64,000 bases of DNA, taken from NCBI GenBank assembly GCA_030549335.1, contig CM060189.1, positions 32,263,001-32,327,000 of the forward strand, given 5' to 3'. This stretch comes from Pontederia crassipes. Lineage: Eukaryota > Streptophyta > Magnoliopsida > Commelinales > Pontederiaceae. A model generated the notes under the pieces. That model searched no databases, was not told the origin of the DNA, and worked only from the letters and a program-made list of their open reading frames with translations. Below are positions 23,854 to 37,167 of the stretch, piece by piece (position 1 is the first letter of the stretch; each line of letters starts with the position of its first letter). A program made the position numbers and the translations under genes.

Positions 23854-26240
23854 TCAGTAGCTGATGCGCGCCCCTTCAGTGGTGGCGGCGGAAGACGTGA
23901 GGGAGAATCGCGCCGCCGCGTCCTCCTCCTCCTCCTCCTCCTCTTCCTCCCCTTCGTCGTCCTCCTCTGGAATTGGAGACTGTTCCACCCTGATATCCTC
24001 AATCATCTTCACCACCTCCGTCATGCTCGGCCTCTGCTCTGGCTGCTCTGCCACGCAGAGCAGCCCCAGGTGCAGCATTGCGATCATTTCCTCCTCCACG
24101 TTCTTGTACCGTAGCAGCTCCGCGTCGAACACTTCCGCTTTCCACTTCTCCCTCACCACCGATCGCACCCACTGCGGAAGGCTCAGACCCCCACCGGCGA
24201 CAGTAGGATGCGCCGGATGAGAGCCCTGGGTGCTCGGGACCTTCCCGGTGAGGACCTCCAGGATCAGCACTCCGAAGCTGTAGACGTCGGCCTCCTGGGA
24301 CAGCCGCTTGGTGTGGACCTGCTCCGGCGCCTTGTACCCCCCCATGCGCGCGACTGCATGCGCCGGATCCATGAGCAGGGCCAAGCCGAAGTCGGAGAGG
24401 CAGGCCGCTCCGTTCTTGTCGATCAGCACGTTGGAGGACTTGACGTTACCGTGGGGAATCCTACACGAACTGTACCCCTCGTGTATTCGCGCGAGCCCCC
24501 GTGCAGCTCCCAGCACGAGGGTGACTCTAGTCGTCCAGTCCAGTGGCATCCTTCCCGGTCCCCTGTTTCCTGCGTCACCAAGGTAACAACAACAGTCTTG
24601 TTGGTTATCAACCTATGGATGAAAACACATATACATATTGCCTCCATGGACGGCCGGGAGCAAGAGCTGCATAGTGCCTTACCATGGAGGACGAAGTAGA
24701 AGCTGGCGTTGGGAAGGTAGTCGTAGATGAGGAGCTTCTCCTGCGGGGCGTAGTAGTAGGCCCTGAGGCGGACGAGGTTGGGGTGGCGCAACCTTCCGAT
24801 GAGCTCCATGTACCGGTGGAAGTTCCTGGACGGACAAGGATTGCCGTCCCTGAGTCGCTTGACCGCCACCATGATTCCGCCCTCCAGCACTGCTCTGTAC
24901 ACCGTCCCGAACGTGCCCTTACCGAGCATTTCTGCCGACGCTCGCAGTAGCTCCTCCAGTTCGAACCTCTTGCTCATCACCCCCGACCTCCTCCTCCGCC
25001 TGCCGATTCCCTCTCTCCTCTGCCTCCTCGCTGTCCCGGTCCCTCCGTATTTTCCTCCGGTACTGCTGTCGCTGGCCTCGTCGTCGTCGTACTCCTCGTC
25101 CTCAAAAAAGACGAGCTTGTTGCAGTGACCTTCGTCGCTGGCCTCGCCGCCATCACTCTGGATGCGCCCTGTTTTGCTTTCCTCCTGCTCCCCGTCGGAT
25201 TCCAGCGCATCACCAACTTTGCTCATCTTATCGCCCCTTTCTGCCATGCGATCCTTCGTCGCGCTGCAGCAGTAGGCCAACAACAAGGAGAGAAGGATAA
25301 GAAGGAACAATGAATTGGCCGTGGCTATTCCCGCAACGGCGCCGACGGTCAGTCCACCCTTCTTGATCACTCTCACGCCGTCAGCATTTGGCCCTCCTCC
25401 GTTCGCCGGAGAACCCAGAGAATCGGGACTCGAGGGCACCACGCTCTGAGAGGGAGTAGAAGTTCGGGATGAGGGGTTCTGCGGCGTCGTGACAGAGGAG
25501 CAGAGCGCCAACGAGGTGTTGTGTCCGCAGAGACCTGCGTTCCCGACAAAGGACGCCGGGCCGAACTTGGCCAGCATGCCCTCCGGCACCTCCCCTGAGA
25601 GCGCATTGTTGGAGACATTGAACTCGACGAGGGTCGGCAGCGCCTCGGACAGGTCCGGCAGCCTCCCGCTGAGAAGGTTGTTCTGAAGGCGCAGCGTGAG
25701 GATGCGGGACAGGTTCCTGAGCGCCTCCAACTGGGGGAAGGTGCCTTGGAGGTTGTTGTCCGAGAGGTCCACTCGAGCGAGTCGAGTGAGGCGGCCGAAG
25801 GCGGAGGAAGGGATGTCCCCGGCGATGTCGTTGCGGGAGAGGTAGAGGAGCCTGAGGTTCGGAAGGGAGGAGAGGAGGGGGAGGAGGGTGCCATTGAGGC
25901 GGTTGTCGTGGAGGTCGAGGTGTCGGAGCTGGTGAAGGCCGGCGAGGGGATCGAGCGGTCCCCGGAGGTCGAGGGATGGGAGGAGGAGGGAGATCACCCG
26001 GCCGCCGGAGCAGCGGACGCCCCGCCACGCGCCGGAGCAGGCGTCGGAGGTGCTCCAGTTGTCCCCGAGAACGCCGTGGGCGTCCGCCACGCGCTGGAAC
26101 ATGGCGAGGGCGTCCGTGTCGCTCGGCGGACCCGGCTGCGGAGCGGTCGTCCGCCGGAAGAAGACCTCGGCTTCGGAAGTTGTAATGACAGGCAGCACCA
26201 AGACCAGGAAGAGGAGCAGCAGGAGGAAGTAAGCCGCCAT
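23854..26240 (-). CDS. PXC1: LRR receptor-like kinase, PXC1-like (subfamily LRR-III)
   Basis: Two exons, 26240-24683 and 24569-23854, with a 113-bp GT-AG intron; 757 residues. Signal peptide MAAYFLLLLLFLVLVLP, then the LRR N-terminal cap (DNWSTSDACSGAWRGVRC), about five leucine-rich repeats (residues 80-230), a Ser/Pro/Gly linker, a transmembrane segment (about 302-326), an acidic and basic juxtamembrane region, and a kinase domain (about 425-715). Glycine loop GKGTFG and VAVK are present. The catalytic loop reads HGNVKSSN instead of HRD, while DFG and APE remain, as is usual for this pseudokinase-like subfamily. The joined sequence HGNRGPGRMPLDWTTR matches PXC1 exactly across the splice. Family knowledge: Arabidopsis PXC1 promotes secondary wall formation in xylem fibres. 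The C-terminus has a poly-Glu run. The start was chosen by the signal peptide; the frame is also open upstream to 26441. Confidence 0.93.
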
Positions 26241-26255
26241 TGGAAGGAAGGCAAG

Positions 26256-26294
<39 letters not shown>
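26256..26294 (-). repeat. (GA)n tract in the PXC1-like 5' leader
   Basis: CT repeats on the plus strand, GA on the coding strand, about 15 bases before the ATG. GA-rich leaders are common in plant genes and can bind GAGA (BBR/BPC) factors. Here the repeat is also open in the CDS frame (Arg-Glu repeats). Confidence 0.7.
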
Positions 26295-26297
<3 letters not shown>

Positions 26298-27710
26298 GTT
26301 GTGGTCGATTGCTCGCTCGCTAGGTGCTTCCTGGTACCTGCAAATTAATACGATTTTTTCCTCAATTTCTTTTCTTTTTTTGCTGAAACTTTTGGTTTGG
26401 ACACTTACGAACGCAAGTAGCAGTACTTGGTAGCAATACAAATGGTGGAATCATTTCTTACACTTTCTCTTCTTCTTTCTTTCTTTCTCTTCTTTGCTTC
26501 CTAGGGACGTTTTGTTGGTCGCCGTCTTTTTTGTATCCGGCGGGAACGGCGGCTGATTTTAAAGATTTGAACGCGGACAAGTTCCAGAGACTCGAGACAG
26601 AGATATAAAAAAAAAAGGTGGCGGTGTTATCAGTGTCAAGTGGTCACCAACATGTCCATCACAGGCGGAGGGGAAGAAAAATTATGACCTTTGTCTCCAC
26701 AACTTTCCTTTTTTTTCTTTTGACAATTACATGTATATCCAAATATGATTAATAATAATGTATGAGACTATGAGCTAAGGAAAATTATGATACACCAATA
26801 ATGATAATTATTATCTTGGACCCTTTTGGTTAATGTTTAACAAAGCAAATTACTGGTAGTAAAATGCATTTTTGCCCTCCAACGTAAATTTTGACTCCTC
26901 CGAATAATAAATCAGATTAATGAACAGGTAAGTTTATTCTATATTATGTTAGTATAAATCGTAATATCAATGTTAAATGGTAAGCGTGGAAAAAGAAAAG
27001 GAAGAGCTTTTGGAAAAGAAAGTAATTGGGGGCATTGATAGAACAACTCTTACGTATATATCGTATTAACTTATGAACAAAATATACATAATATCATGTT
27101 AATTTTAGTGCATAGTATGATATGCAATTTATGTGTGTAAAGTTACGCCTCTCAATAGTCAATACTACTACCTCAGCTCCGGTAACTAATCTCATCACCC
27201 ACCCCCCCCCCCCCCCCCCCCCCCCCCCCCACCCCCACCCCCAGCTCCTCTGCATGCCATGCATGATGCACATCATAAAGTTCACCTTCTTAAATTATGG
27301 GATCGCCATCATTTTTTATGTTGACTTTAGAAACGTGCATTTGCTAATATAAAAAAAAGTACTTGATTAAAAATTTATGATTAAATTGTGCGGCCTTCCC
27401 CCTTGATCAGCGGAGTCCTCCTCGGGGATAAAAAAGAAAGAGACATAAAATTATTTGTTCGCTTTCCCAAATTCTTAAACCATGAATCTTTTATTAACGA
27501 ACTAGATAAATTAATGTTGATACAAAATCCATTTCTAATGAAGCCGCAGACAGTGCCGGCTATTCAAAATTGGAACATTTATCATCGACTTCAATTAATT
27601 TGATAAAGTTATTTTATGTGACTGACAAATAAGACTTTCAATAAAAAGTTTCTACACTCCACCCGAATGTTGATTTGTAAAAAATTGTAAAAAAAAGAGA
27701 GTTATCTTTT
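26295..27710. other. Upstream region of the PXC1-like gene and intergenic DNA
   Basis: AT-rich. The first several hundred bases are the likely minus-strand promoter and 5' leader. A 29-base C run lies at 27202-27230. No gene is recognisable. Confidence 0.4.
27191..27242 (+). repeat. Poly(C) tract with flanking C-blocks
   Basis: CACCCA, a run of 29 C, then ACCCCCACCCCC. The C strand could form an i-motif and the opposite strand a G-quadruplex. Run length is prone to assembly error. Confidence 0.8.
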
Positions 27711-27920
27711 ATGAGAAAAGAGGTGCAGAGCAGCTTGTGGAGCGTATTTGGGCCGTCATATGGCATCCGACGGCCTTTTCTTATTTTCATGTCTATCTGC
27801 TTGTGCCCATCTCCACTCCCTCCTCGTCACCTCCTCACCGGTCGTCGGCTGCAGCATCATCGCCCTCACCATCTCCGACTCCGATCCGGGCGACCCTCGC
27901 CGCACACCTTGACTCCGGCG

Positions 27921-28179
27921 TCGCCCTCCTCGAGAGCTCCAATGTCGAAGTCGATCGTTTGTGCCGTCGCCTCCTTGACGCCTCCAACATCATCGTCGTC
28001 TTTGCTGTCTCGGCACCTCCTTCTCCTCCGCTTTGCCTTTGCCCTCCTTGATGCTTCCAACGTCATCGTTGTCGAGGTCGTTGTGCCGCCGCCTACTCCT
28101 CCGCTTCGCCCTCACCCTTTTCGACGCCTCTAAAGCCATCGTTGCCGAGGTCGCTGCGCCGTCGCCTCTTCATCTATTT
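27921..28179 (+). repeat. 73-bp degenerate GC-rich tandem repeat
   Basis: Three units at about 27961-28033, 28034-28106 and 28107-28179; equivalent bases lie at 27977, 28050 and 28123. A shorter unit precedes them (equivalent base 27932, 45 bp away). Each encodes a similar peptide (LLDASNIIVV, LLDASNVIVVEV, LFDASKAIVAEV), but because 73 is not a multiple of 3 each full copy is in a different frame. It is embedded in an island of GC-rich, Ser/Pro-coding sequence from about 27780. No gene is assigned. Confidence 0.7.
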
Positions 28180-28335
28180 TGTTCTTCGCATGAAAATGGG
28201 GGAAAAAACATGCAGACCGCTGAACGAAGATAAATGGTGAAGATCAATTCGCTCGTGAGTTTGCTTAGCAAGGGTGCTAAGCAGCGCATCTTTTCTCTTT
28301 TTTTATTGAGGATTTCTTAAAGTCATTCGCACCTC

Positions 28336-28562
28336 TTTGGGGTTGTTTGATATCTCCCAAGAATAAATATATTTGTCCTCATTTTGTTCCTACGGTGAGA
28401 ACAAACCAAGAACCCTTTGTTCTTGGGTGGAGTTAGAACCTAGATGTCTTTGCTTTTTCTTGTTCTTGATGTGGGTTCCACAATATGTTTTTAAGCTATT
28501 TGGATGAAAAGTTGAGAACAAAAGAGATGTTCTTGTGATGTTCTCCTACCAAACAACTCTTT
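28336..28562. mobile_element. Tourist-like MITE, copy 1
   Basis: The body 28339-28559 (221 bp) has ends GGGGTTGTTTG and, read inward from the right, GAGTTGTTTGG. TTT flanks it on both sides as a 3-bp duplication. The inner sequence includes GGTGAGAACAAA, similar to the second copy. The terminal repeat type resembles PIF/Harbinger (Tourist) MITEs. Confidence 0.6.
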
Positions 28563-28568
28563 TGAGTC

Positions 28569-28819
28569 TTTTTTCGGTAGCTTACCATCGGTATTTAGGA
28601 AGTGAAGCCGACTGTCCAACTCACGTGGCGCTACTTATCGCACTGGCCATATATTGGAAGGCTGGCCCACCATCGAGTCCAACTAATTCGGTATGGTCGC
28701 CCCGGGTGTATGTCTGACAATAATAGGTGAGACTCCCAACAAAAATTTTCTGCTTCACAGAGTCTCGAACTTGAGACCTCTGTTTTAAACGAGAGGAGCC
28801 ACTACTACTCCACCCACAC
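28569..28819 (-). mobile_element. tRNA-derived SINE, family member B
   Basis: On the minus strand an A-box-like GGAGTAGTAGTGGCTC is followed by a B-box-like CAAGTTCGAGAC. The 3' part (TATTATTGTCAGACATACAC, then GACTCGATGGTGGG and GTGAGTTGGACAGTCGGC) aligns with the SINE at 30484-30738. The end is A-rich. An imperfect flanking duplication (CTCTTTTGAGTC and CTCTTGTTGGTC) is visible. Confidence 0.65.
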
Positions 28820-28832
28820 CTCTTGTTGGTCC

Positions 28833-30266
<1,434 letters not shown>

Positions 30267-30464
30267 TGTCTCTCATTAAAGTTGCTCGGTGTCGGAGTCA
30301 TGGACTCTATGTATGATATGACGTGCCCTTAAAGGAGAGGTCTCTCCATTACTTATTTATTATCACTCTAATTATATATATATTATTTTATGTTAATTAT
30401 CTTTAACTTTTTCTTACTCTTAAATCGGCTCGAAATAGATGCAATTAGATAAATTTTGCATTTA

Positions 30465-30757
30465 AACTTATTTATTATGATATCAAGGTGCAGTGATTAG
30501 AGATTTTTCTTCGTTGAAGTAAGATATTGAGTTTGATTTTTTTTTATAAACGCAAGAAAAATTTTATTGAGAGCCTCATTTATCATTGTCAGGTACACGA
30601 CGCGAGATAATCTAATTAAATTAGTTTAATTTGATGGTGGGATGACCTTCAATATGTTGACAATGTACTTTTTAGTGTCGCATGAGTTAAACCGTCGGCA
30701 CTTGACACCGCTTTTTAGATACGGGAGACTGATTAAAAAACTTATTTACTATGATAT
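30465..30757 (+). mobile_element. tRNA-derived SINE, family member A, with 19-bp target-site duplication
   Basis: Flanked by AACTTATTTATTATGATAT (30465-30483) and the same sequence with one change (30739-30757). The body is 30484-30738 (255 bp). A-box-like GGTGCAGTGATTAGAG at the 5' end and a B-box-like ATTGAGTTTGATTT about 30 bases later. The 3' part shares TATCATTGTCAGGTACAC, TTGATGGTGGGATG and CATGAGTTAAACCGTCGGC with the minus-strand copy at 28569-28819. Confidence 0.8.
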
Positions 30758-31428
30758 ATTTTTCTTATTAGAACTTTTTTTAACATTTAAGAGCTTCTTA
30801 ATTAGATGAAAAGTAACTTTTACACTAGTGTTATAAAATCTTATGTTTATGAACCTTATTACCTATTTACCTTCATGCTTATTATTTGATAATAAGATAT
30901 CTAAGATTTTATTAAATAAATAGTATAGTAAAATATAATTTTAATGTAGAGCTTAGAAAATATATGTGGAGAAAATGTCAATAAATTAAAATTATGAAGA
31001 GAAAAAGCTATAAATAAAGAGGCATAAAAACTTTAAAATAATTAGAAACGTTGAAAAGACTAAAAAGAGAGTATATAAAGTAAAGAAAATTTAAAGAAAA
31101 AAGTAAGAAAAAGAAAAGTTGCTAAAAGAAACGAAGGGCTAAAACTGTCCAGAAAAAATTGAAATGATCGACAATGGTATGGTGTACTTTATACGGACTA
31201 CGGACATGGCAAAACAATGGAAAGTTGCAGTAAATTATAATCTAATATAAAAAGCAAGTATGAAAGTGCCTAATAAAAATGAGAAAAATTTAAAGTAAGG
31301 AAACTTAACACAAGTAGATGGAACGACTAAAATGAAAAAATCGTAATGATTTAGAAATAAAAAAATAAATTCGTGATTTGAAATTAGATATGAAAGATCG
31401 TGATGACTTAAAAGAGATTTATAGAAAT
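30758..31428. other. AT-rich intergenic DNA
   Basis: A-rich on the plus strand, with no recognisable gene or element. Confidence 0.4.
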
Positions 31429-31972
31429 AACTCAATAAAAAATTTAAGATAACTTCAACTTTTATCATTTTTTTAATGCTATTCTTTAACTTTATTTTGT
31501 AATACTTTTATTTTTTAACTTATTTCACAAATAACTATTTTGACATGTGCTAATTCATTTTTTGATTAAAATGTCGACGTGACATCTACATTGAATCTTT
31601 CTCTTTTCTACACAAGCGATCATCCCACGAGACATCATTAAAAAAATATTAAAAAATAAAAAAGATTCTGCTAGAAGTCACACCCCCTCCCCCTCGTGTA
31701 CCGGCGCTGGGTCGGATGACCTCCGACAACACCTTTTTTATTTTTAAATATTATTTTTTTAATAATGTCACATGGGAAGTACTTGCGTGTAGGAGAGAGA
31801 AAATCGACATATTAACACAATGTTGACATTTTAATTGAAAAATGAGCTATTATATGTCAAAAGGGTAATTGGTGAAATAAGTTAAAAGATGGAGACATTC
31901 TGGTTACAAAGTGAAGTCGGATGATAGCGTTAAGAAAATATCAAAGTTGGGGGCATTTCTTATGACTCATTT
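31429..31972. mobile_element. Long-inverted-repeat (foldback or MULE-MITE-like) element
   Basis: Two arms of about 230-240 bp (about 31429-31668 and 31735-31972) are imperfect reverse complements. Matching blocks include TTTTAACTTATTTCAC, GATTAAAATGTCGACGTGAC against GTCAACATTGTG, and ATTAAAAAAATATTAAAAA. A GC-richer loop of about 65 bp separates them. There is no coding capacity. Ends and target duplication could not be fixed. Confidence 0.65.
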
Positions 31973-33454
31973 TTTTATTAAATTCATTTTTTCTCTTATT
32001 TATAAATATTTTTAAACGGTATGAGACATCTAGTGTTGGATGGAAAAAGATATATGGAGCATACTAAACAAACCCTATAAAGAGCGCACACAAAATAAAC
32101 GCTAGTGTTCGATAGGAAAAAAAATACATGTAACATAGAAAGGAAGGGTGAATTTGTTATTAAAAACTTAAAATTGTTCTCAATAGATAAAGAAAAGAAG
32201 AAAAGAGAAAATGCTAGCACGAAACATAAGATGATTTACTAATAAGATTCTATCACATCTTAATATATTCTTTGTTTCAAATTGGATAACGAAATAATCT
32301 TCATACCAAACGATTGGACAACCTTTTACACCAGGAAGATTGCACCCAATTTTGTTCTGCACTCATGCCCCAACTTTTCTTTAACATGAAAAATAAGATA
32401 GAATCTCTATTTAAAAAAAACTCAACCATCTAGACAAAATTACTACGTTCAAATCATATTTTTTTTGTCTTTTATAAGCATCACACACAAACAAAAGAAG
32501 GATTCACAAGTTTTAGCTTTATGTTTTGAATACACATATGTACTTTTCGTTCCTTTGAAGCCACTCCTTTGATTTGTATCGAACCTTTTGGTAGTACTCT
32601 CAAACTTTCAAATGTCGGTTGCATTTAAAAACAATTGTTATATATGAATCATCAAACTTGTAGATGTCCAAATTCTTTTAGACGTCCAAACTGGCTAGCC
32701 CTTCAAATTGAAGGTTCTAACATCATTTTCTAGAAATGATCTCTCGAACTTTCAGCAAGGTATTTGAAATTTCGCAATCGGACATTCGAACTATATTTTT
32801 CTATAAATTACCTTTGTCATTCATTTTTTAATATCTAAATATTTGAACCAAAAGTTTGAATCTTTACTGATAACTCAGATAACTCAAATTTATTTGCAAT
32901 CATTCTATACTTGTTTGAGATTCACAAAGTTCAAATATCCAAAATTCTGATCCGACTTTCAAACATTTACATACTTGTTCCTTTCGTTCGATATCTTAAT
33001 CTTGATTCATTGAACTTTCGATTGAACAAAATATTGTCACAAAGAACAACTGAGTCATTAAAAAAAAGATATCACTAGAATGATAAAAAAAGAGAAAAAA
33101 TAATATGTGTCAAGTTCATGCATAAAACTATCCATTTCAATTTATGCTTTTTCAAATATCAAATGACAACCTCCTCCTCCTTAAGGTGTCAAATTTATGA
33201 AAATTTATATTTCACCGTCATATGTTTCTAAGGAGTTATTGTTTGTAGATGTTCCATATTTTGTCGTAATGCAGTCTTCACACAAAACTAGGAATATAGA
33301 TTTCTCGTCATTAATCAATATCTTCGTATCATTTTTTCATGCACTGGTTCACTTTTGAAGGTGGCACACTCAAGACTCTCAACCTTTCTTGCAAATAGAT
33401 TCATAAAAAAAAAGTGCATGCATGGTTATTATATGAAGTTTAGTTGTGAAACAC
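31973..33454. other. AT-rich intergenic DNA
   Basis: A short direct repeat (CTAGTGTT..GAT..GGAAAAA) occurs at about 32028 and 32103. Nothing else is recognisable. Confidence 0.4.
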
Positions 33455-33675
33455 ATAGGGCGTGTCTAATGTTGGGATAAAATGAGAATTTGTGGCTTGT
33501 TCTCAAGTTTGTATAGAAACAACACTTAAGTGATAACGTGGGACCCATGTGTAATCATCATAGGAATAAGAAAAAATGAAAATTTATCTGTTTTTGCCAT
33601 CACCAAGAATGAAGGAATGAGGGCAGCAGTTGAGTCATCGTGAGAACAAAAAAATTTCATCCAAACAGCCCCATA
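33455..33675. mobile_element. Tourist-like MITE, copy 2
   Basis: The body 33458-33672 (215 bp) has ends GGGCGTGTCTAATG and, from the right, GGGGCTGTTTGGATG. ATA flanks it on both sides as a 3-bp duplication. Internal GTGGGACCC and GTGAGAACAAA resemble the copy at 28339-28559. Confidence 0.6.
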
Positions 33676-33829
33676 ATATATTGACATATATTACATATCA
33701 GTTTGTTTGTTTACAGAGGCAAGCATTGTGTGTGTCCTAGTTCTCTTTTAGTTCCATGCTAAAAATATATAAGCTGGAGTGTCAAATTCTTATGTGTGCA
33801 ACAAAAACAAAAGCTAACAAATCTTGGTT

Positions 33830-34507
33830 CTATTTGGCAACATCAAAATTAACGATTCAACTAGCGTTTAACGATTTAACCATTAATTTATTTTGTTTGA
33901 TAAATAATAAAAAAGTAGTGTTTAGCGTTCCATATGAAAATATTGAAAAGCTACTTCTACTAACATTTAGCGACCAGAGGTTAGTGATTCATAACTTTTT
34001 TTCAATTTTATCCTTATTCAAATGAGTTATTTGTTTATCAACTTATCTTATTATTTTATCATTTTTATTTTATCACTATTTAACTTTATTTATTTTTATA
34101 TTCATGCTTAATTAATTACAAATTATTTATATATTAATAATGAAAAAAATTAATTTAATTAATAATATTTTTTATATCATGGGGGCACTATATATAATTT
34201 ATTGTCAATACATATTTCTATATATTTTAACAAAAAAGTTAGTTGTGAGTTTTTATTTTATTTAATTGAGATACAAATAATTTATTTATTGCATTGTAAT
34301 AGAATTTATATAGTGTTTGAATTGAATAATTTATTATATGTTCAATTATATCATTTTATATTCATCAGCTAATTTTACCGTTAAGTTTATCAAACACTTA
34401 TTTGTTAGAATCTCTAATCGCTAATCGTCATTCGTTATCCGTTGATTAAACCGTTATTTGCTATAAAATTATTATCCTCTTATTAAACTGTTAATAATAT
34501 CAAATAG
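33830..34507. mobile_element. Candidate non-autonomous DNA transposon with subterminal repeats
   Basis: The left end CTATTTGGCAACATCAAAAT mirrors the right end, which read inward is CTATTTGATATTATTAAC. Repeated subterminal motifs (AACGATT, GCGATTAG, AACGGTTTAA, TTAGCGA) occur near both ends. The interior is AT-rich without coding sequence. No clear target duplication was found. Confidence 0.45.
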
Positions 34508-37167
34508 AGTCTTTGTCTATTTGTGCATGACATAAATAAAAGACAAAAGAAATGAAGGAAAGTGTTGCGACATAAGATGATTATGTTTTAACATATATCA
34601 TATACAAACTTGATTACTCTCCACTTTCCAAAACCATATGCTTGATCAAGTTAATTATTCTCAAGTTTCTAAAACCATGAGTTGACTATCCCTATTTGTC
34701 ACCATAATATCTTTGTGTATATAACTAAGTCCACTTGTTTGTTTTATAATTTCATGTACGAACGAAGGAAAGTACTAGAAAGAAAAAAGTTCGAAAACTT
34801 ATTCACGCAGTAGATAGTCAAAATATTTACTGTGGGCAAAAAATTGATAAATATTTTGATAATATGATTTTTTTCTTACCATTTCATATGGTCATAAAAG
34901 AATATAGTATTGACGTAATTTTTATTTGTTTCATATTTATAGAATCTTGAAAATGCGCATGCATATTGCTAAGGCAATGGATGAAGAGACAATGACCTCA
35001 AATATTTTGACCAAGACAAATTTTAACATACATTTTTTGTAATTGACTTCATGGTTAGAAGCATCTTAGCTAATAGTTTCTTTCTTCGTGCTTGGATTTT
35101 AAATTTATTTGTTATGTGTTTTTATATTTGTTAATGCATCAGACGCATGAAAGTTCATTTATGAAGCTTTGATGACGTGAAATTATTGATGTTATGTTTT
35201 TGATAATTTAATTTTTAAAAACGATTAATTATCACATCAATTTTAACATGATCAGAGGTCAATAATTTAATTCTCTTTAAGTTCTTACTATTTTTTTTCT
35301 AATTGTCCGCATCTAGACAATATAAAATTATTAATGTTACTTTTCTTAACTATTTAATTTTTTAGAAAGATTGATTAGCACATCGATTTTAATATAAAAA
35401 TGGAGCAATAAGAATGTTAATTATAATTATTTAGATAATAGCCATTTTGTATTAAAAAAACATGCAAGGACCAAATTGTTGGTAATGCTAGTTTGCAACA
35501 TCATTTACTTACCGAGATTTTATATTTAATACTATCCATTATTTATTACTAAACTTATTTGGTGCCGATGTAATACATATTTTTTTCACCCATCAGTGTT
35601 CATGATTATTAGCATCCGATGAATTCGATGTTCGAACAAAAACGATATGAATAAATCCTGACCAAATGATAATTTTGAGAATCAAACATAAGACTACTAG
35701 CATCCAACGATCTCATAATATAATTTCGTTATCGGATTGTACCAATCGTCCTTAACTAATAATAAACATTTAGAAAGTCACGAATTGGATCTTTATAAAT
35801 GGCAATAATTCACTTTTTGGACCCGAATATAGCATCCCTATAATACACCATTTGAAGTTATTCGAATTTAAAAGTTATTCGTATTTGAATATAGTATCCC
35901 TATAATAGGGGCCAAAGTTGATGCATAGTACCTAAAAAGTATAATATACCTCTGAACTATGCGATAGTATATCAAAGTGCTAGTCACATTGTTACTATTT
36001 ATTTCGTATTGTAAAATTCCAAGGAGAAAAAATATTCATATTAGGGACCAGTGTCTGAGTTTATAGCGATCCACAAGGTTGCCATTTCCACTTTGCACGG
36101 ACTTGGATAAGCAAAAGAGCAGCAAAGGAAGAAACGAAATTGAAGTGAAAAAAGATGACAAATTGCAACCAATGTTCTAAAATCCCCACTAGCCAACGGA
36201 TCGGAATCGGATGGAGTCCATCAAACCGATTGATTAGATCGAATAATGTAAATTAATAAAAATTATATTAAAGAGATTGGTAAAGTATAATATAATAAAG
36301 TAAAAAAAATAACTCAGATAGAATAATATAATAAAGTAAGCACAAACTATATTAGAAAAAAAAATTTTCTGAAATAATTATATTGATAGAGAAAAATAAT
36401 TATATTGATAGAGAAGGAAAAGAAAATATGTTGGCGTATAAAATTTAAACACAATATTTATATATATCATGTATTAAAAAAAGTTATTGGCTTTTTATAT
36501 TTTCTTACTTTCTAAGTTGACCGGAGTCGAATCATTCAGACCAATCGGATTAGACTTGGTCTGCGAATAATTTTAATATTCAAAATTTCAAACACTAAAT
36601 AATTCTACCGGTTGGTACATTTTTATAGAATAGTAATTGCACAAAAGGACATAAAGGCCATATTTCTTGCTCATCCACTCAGGTCGTTTATTTCGAGAAT
36701 AAATGATAAAATATCTATCATATTTTGAGAATAAAAATAAACAAAATAAAATTATTTTGATTAAACAGTGAAAAACGTGAAACCACCATCGGTATTCTAA
36801 CTCCCCCTTCTTCTGACCGTATTTTATTTTCTCATTTTAATCACATATTGTTATATCAACTATTTATCATAAAATATTTTAATTATAAACTATTATAATT
36901 TTATTTGTATTCTTTTGAAACTAAACATAAAATAGAATAAAAATATAATATTCTATTATTTTATTCCATTTAAATTTATCCTCCAACCAGTAAATATTCT
37001 TTAAAACTGAAGTGGTTGATCAATTGTTTAAAAAAACAAAAAAAAGGTTGCCGTACTTAAAAAAAGGAGGTGACATAAATTCGATCATTCTCATCGAATC
37101 CAACAATTCGATCCATCAGACGGGTCTAGAATTAGTATCTATCATTCTCATCCAAAAAAAAAAAATC
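34508..37167. other. AT-rich intergenic DNA
   Basis: No gene recognisable. About 36173-36600 has weak inverted symmetry (AATGTTCTAAAATCCCC against reversed TTCAAAATTTCAAACA) and could be an old MITE. A short duplicated phrase (GAATATAG-ATCCCTATAATA) lies at 35826 and 35886. Confidence 0.4.

Noticed and set aside
25746-26348. 200-codon plus-strand ORF opposite the PXC1-like gene
   Set aside because: Low-complexity antisense shadow of the LRR exon and the CT repeat.
27711-28133. 140-codon Ser/Pro/Leu-rich ORF as a gene
   Set aside because: The frame is broken by the 73-bp repeat periodicity, and no conserved domain or splice support was seen.
35580-35770. Possible third SINE on the minus strand
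   Set aside because: A B-box-like TATGTTTGATTCTC is present, but there is no clear A box, shared body or target duplication.
36173-36600. Possible MITE with AATGTTCTAAAAT-like end
   Set aside because: Inverted similarity of the two ends is too weak and no duplication was found.
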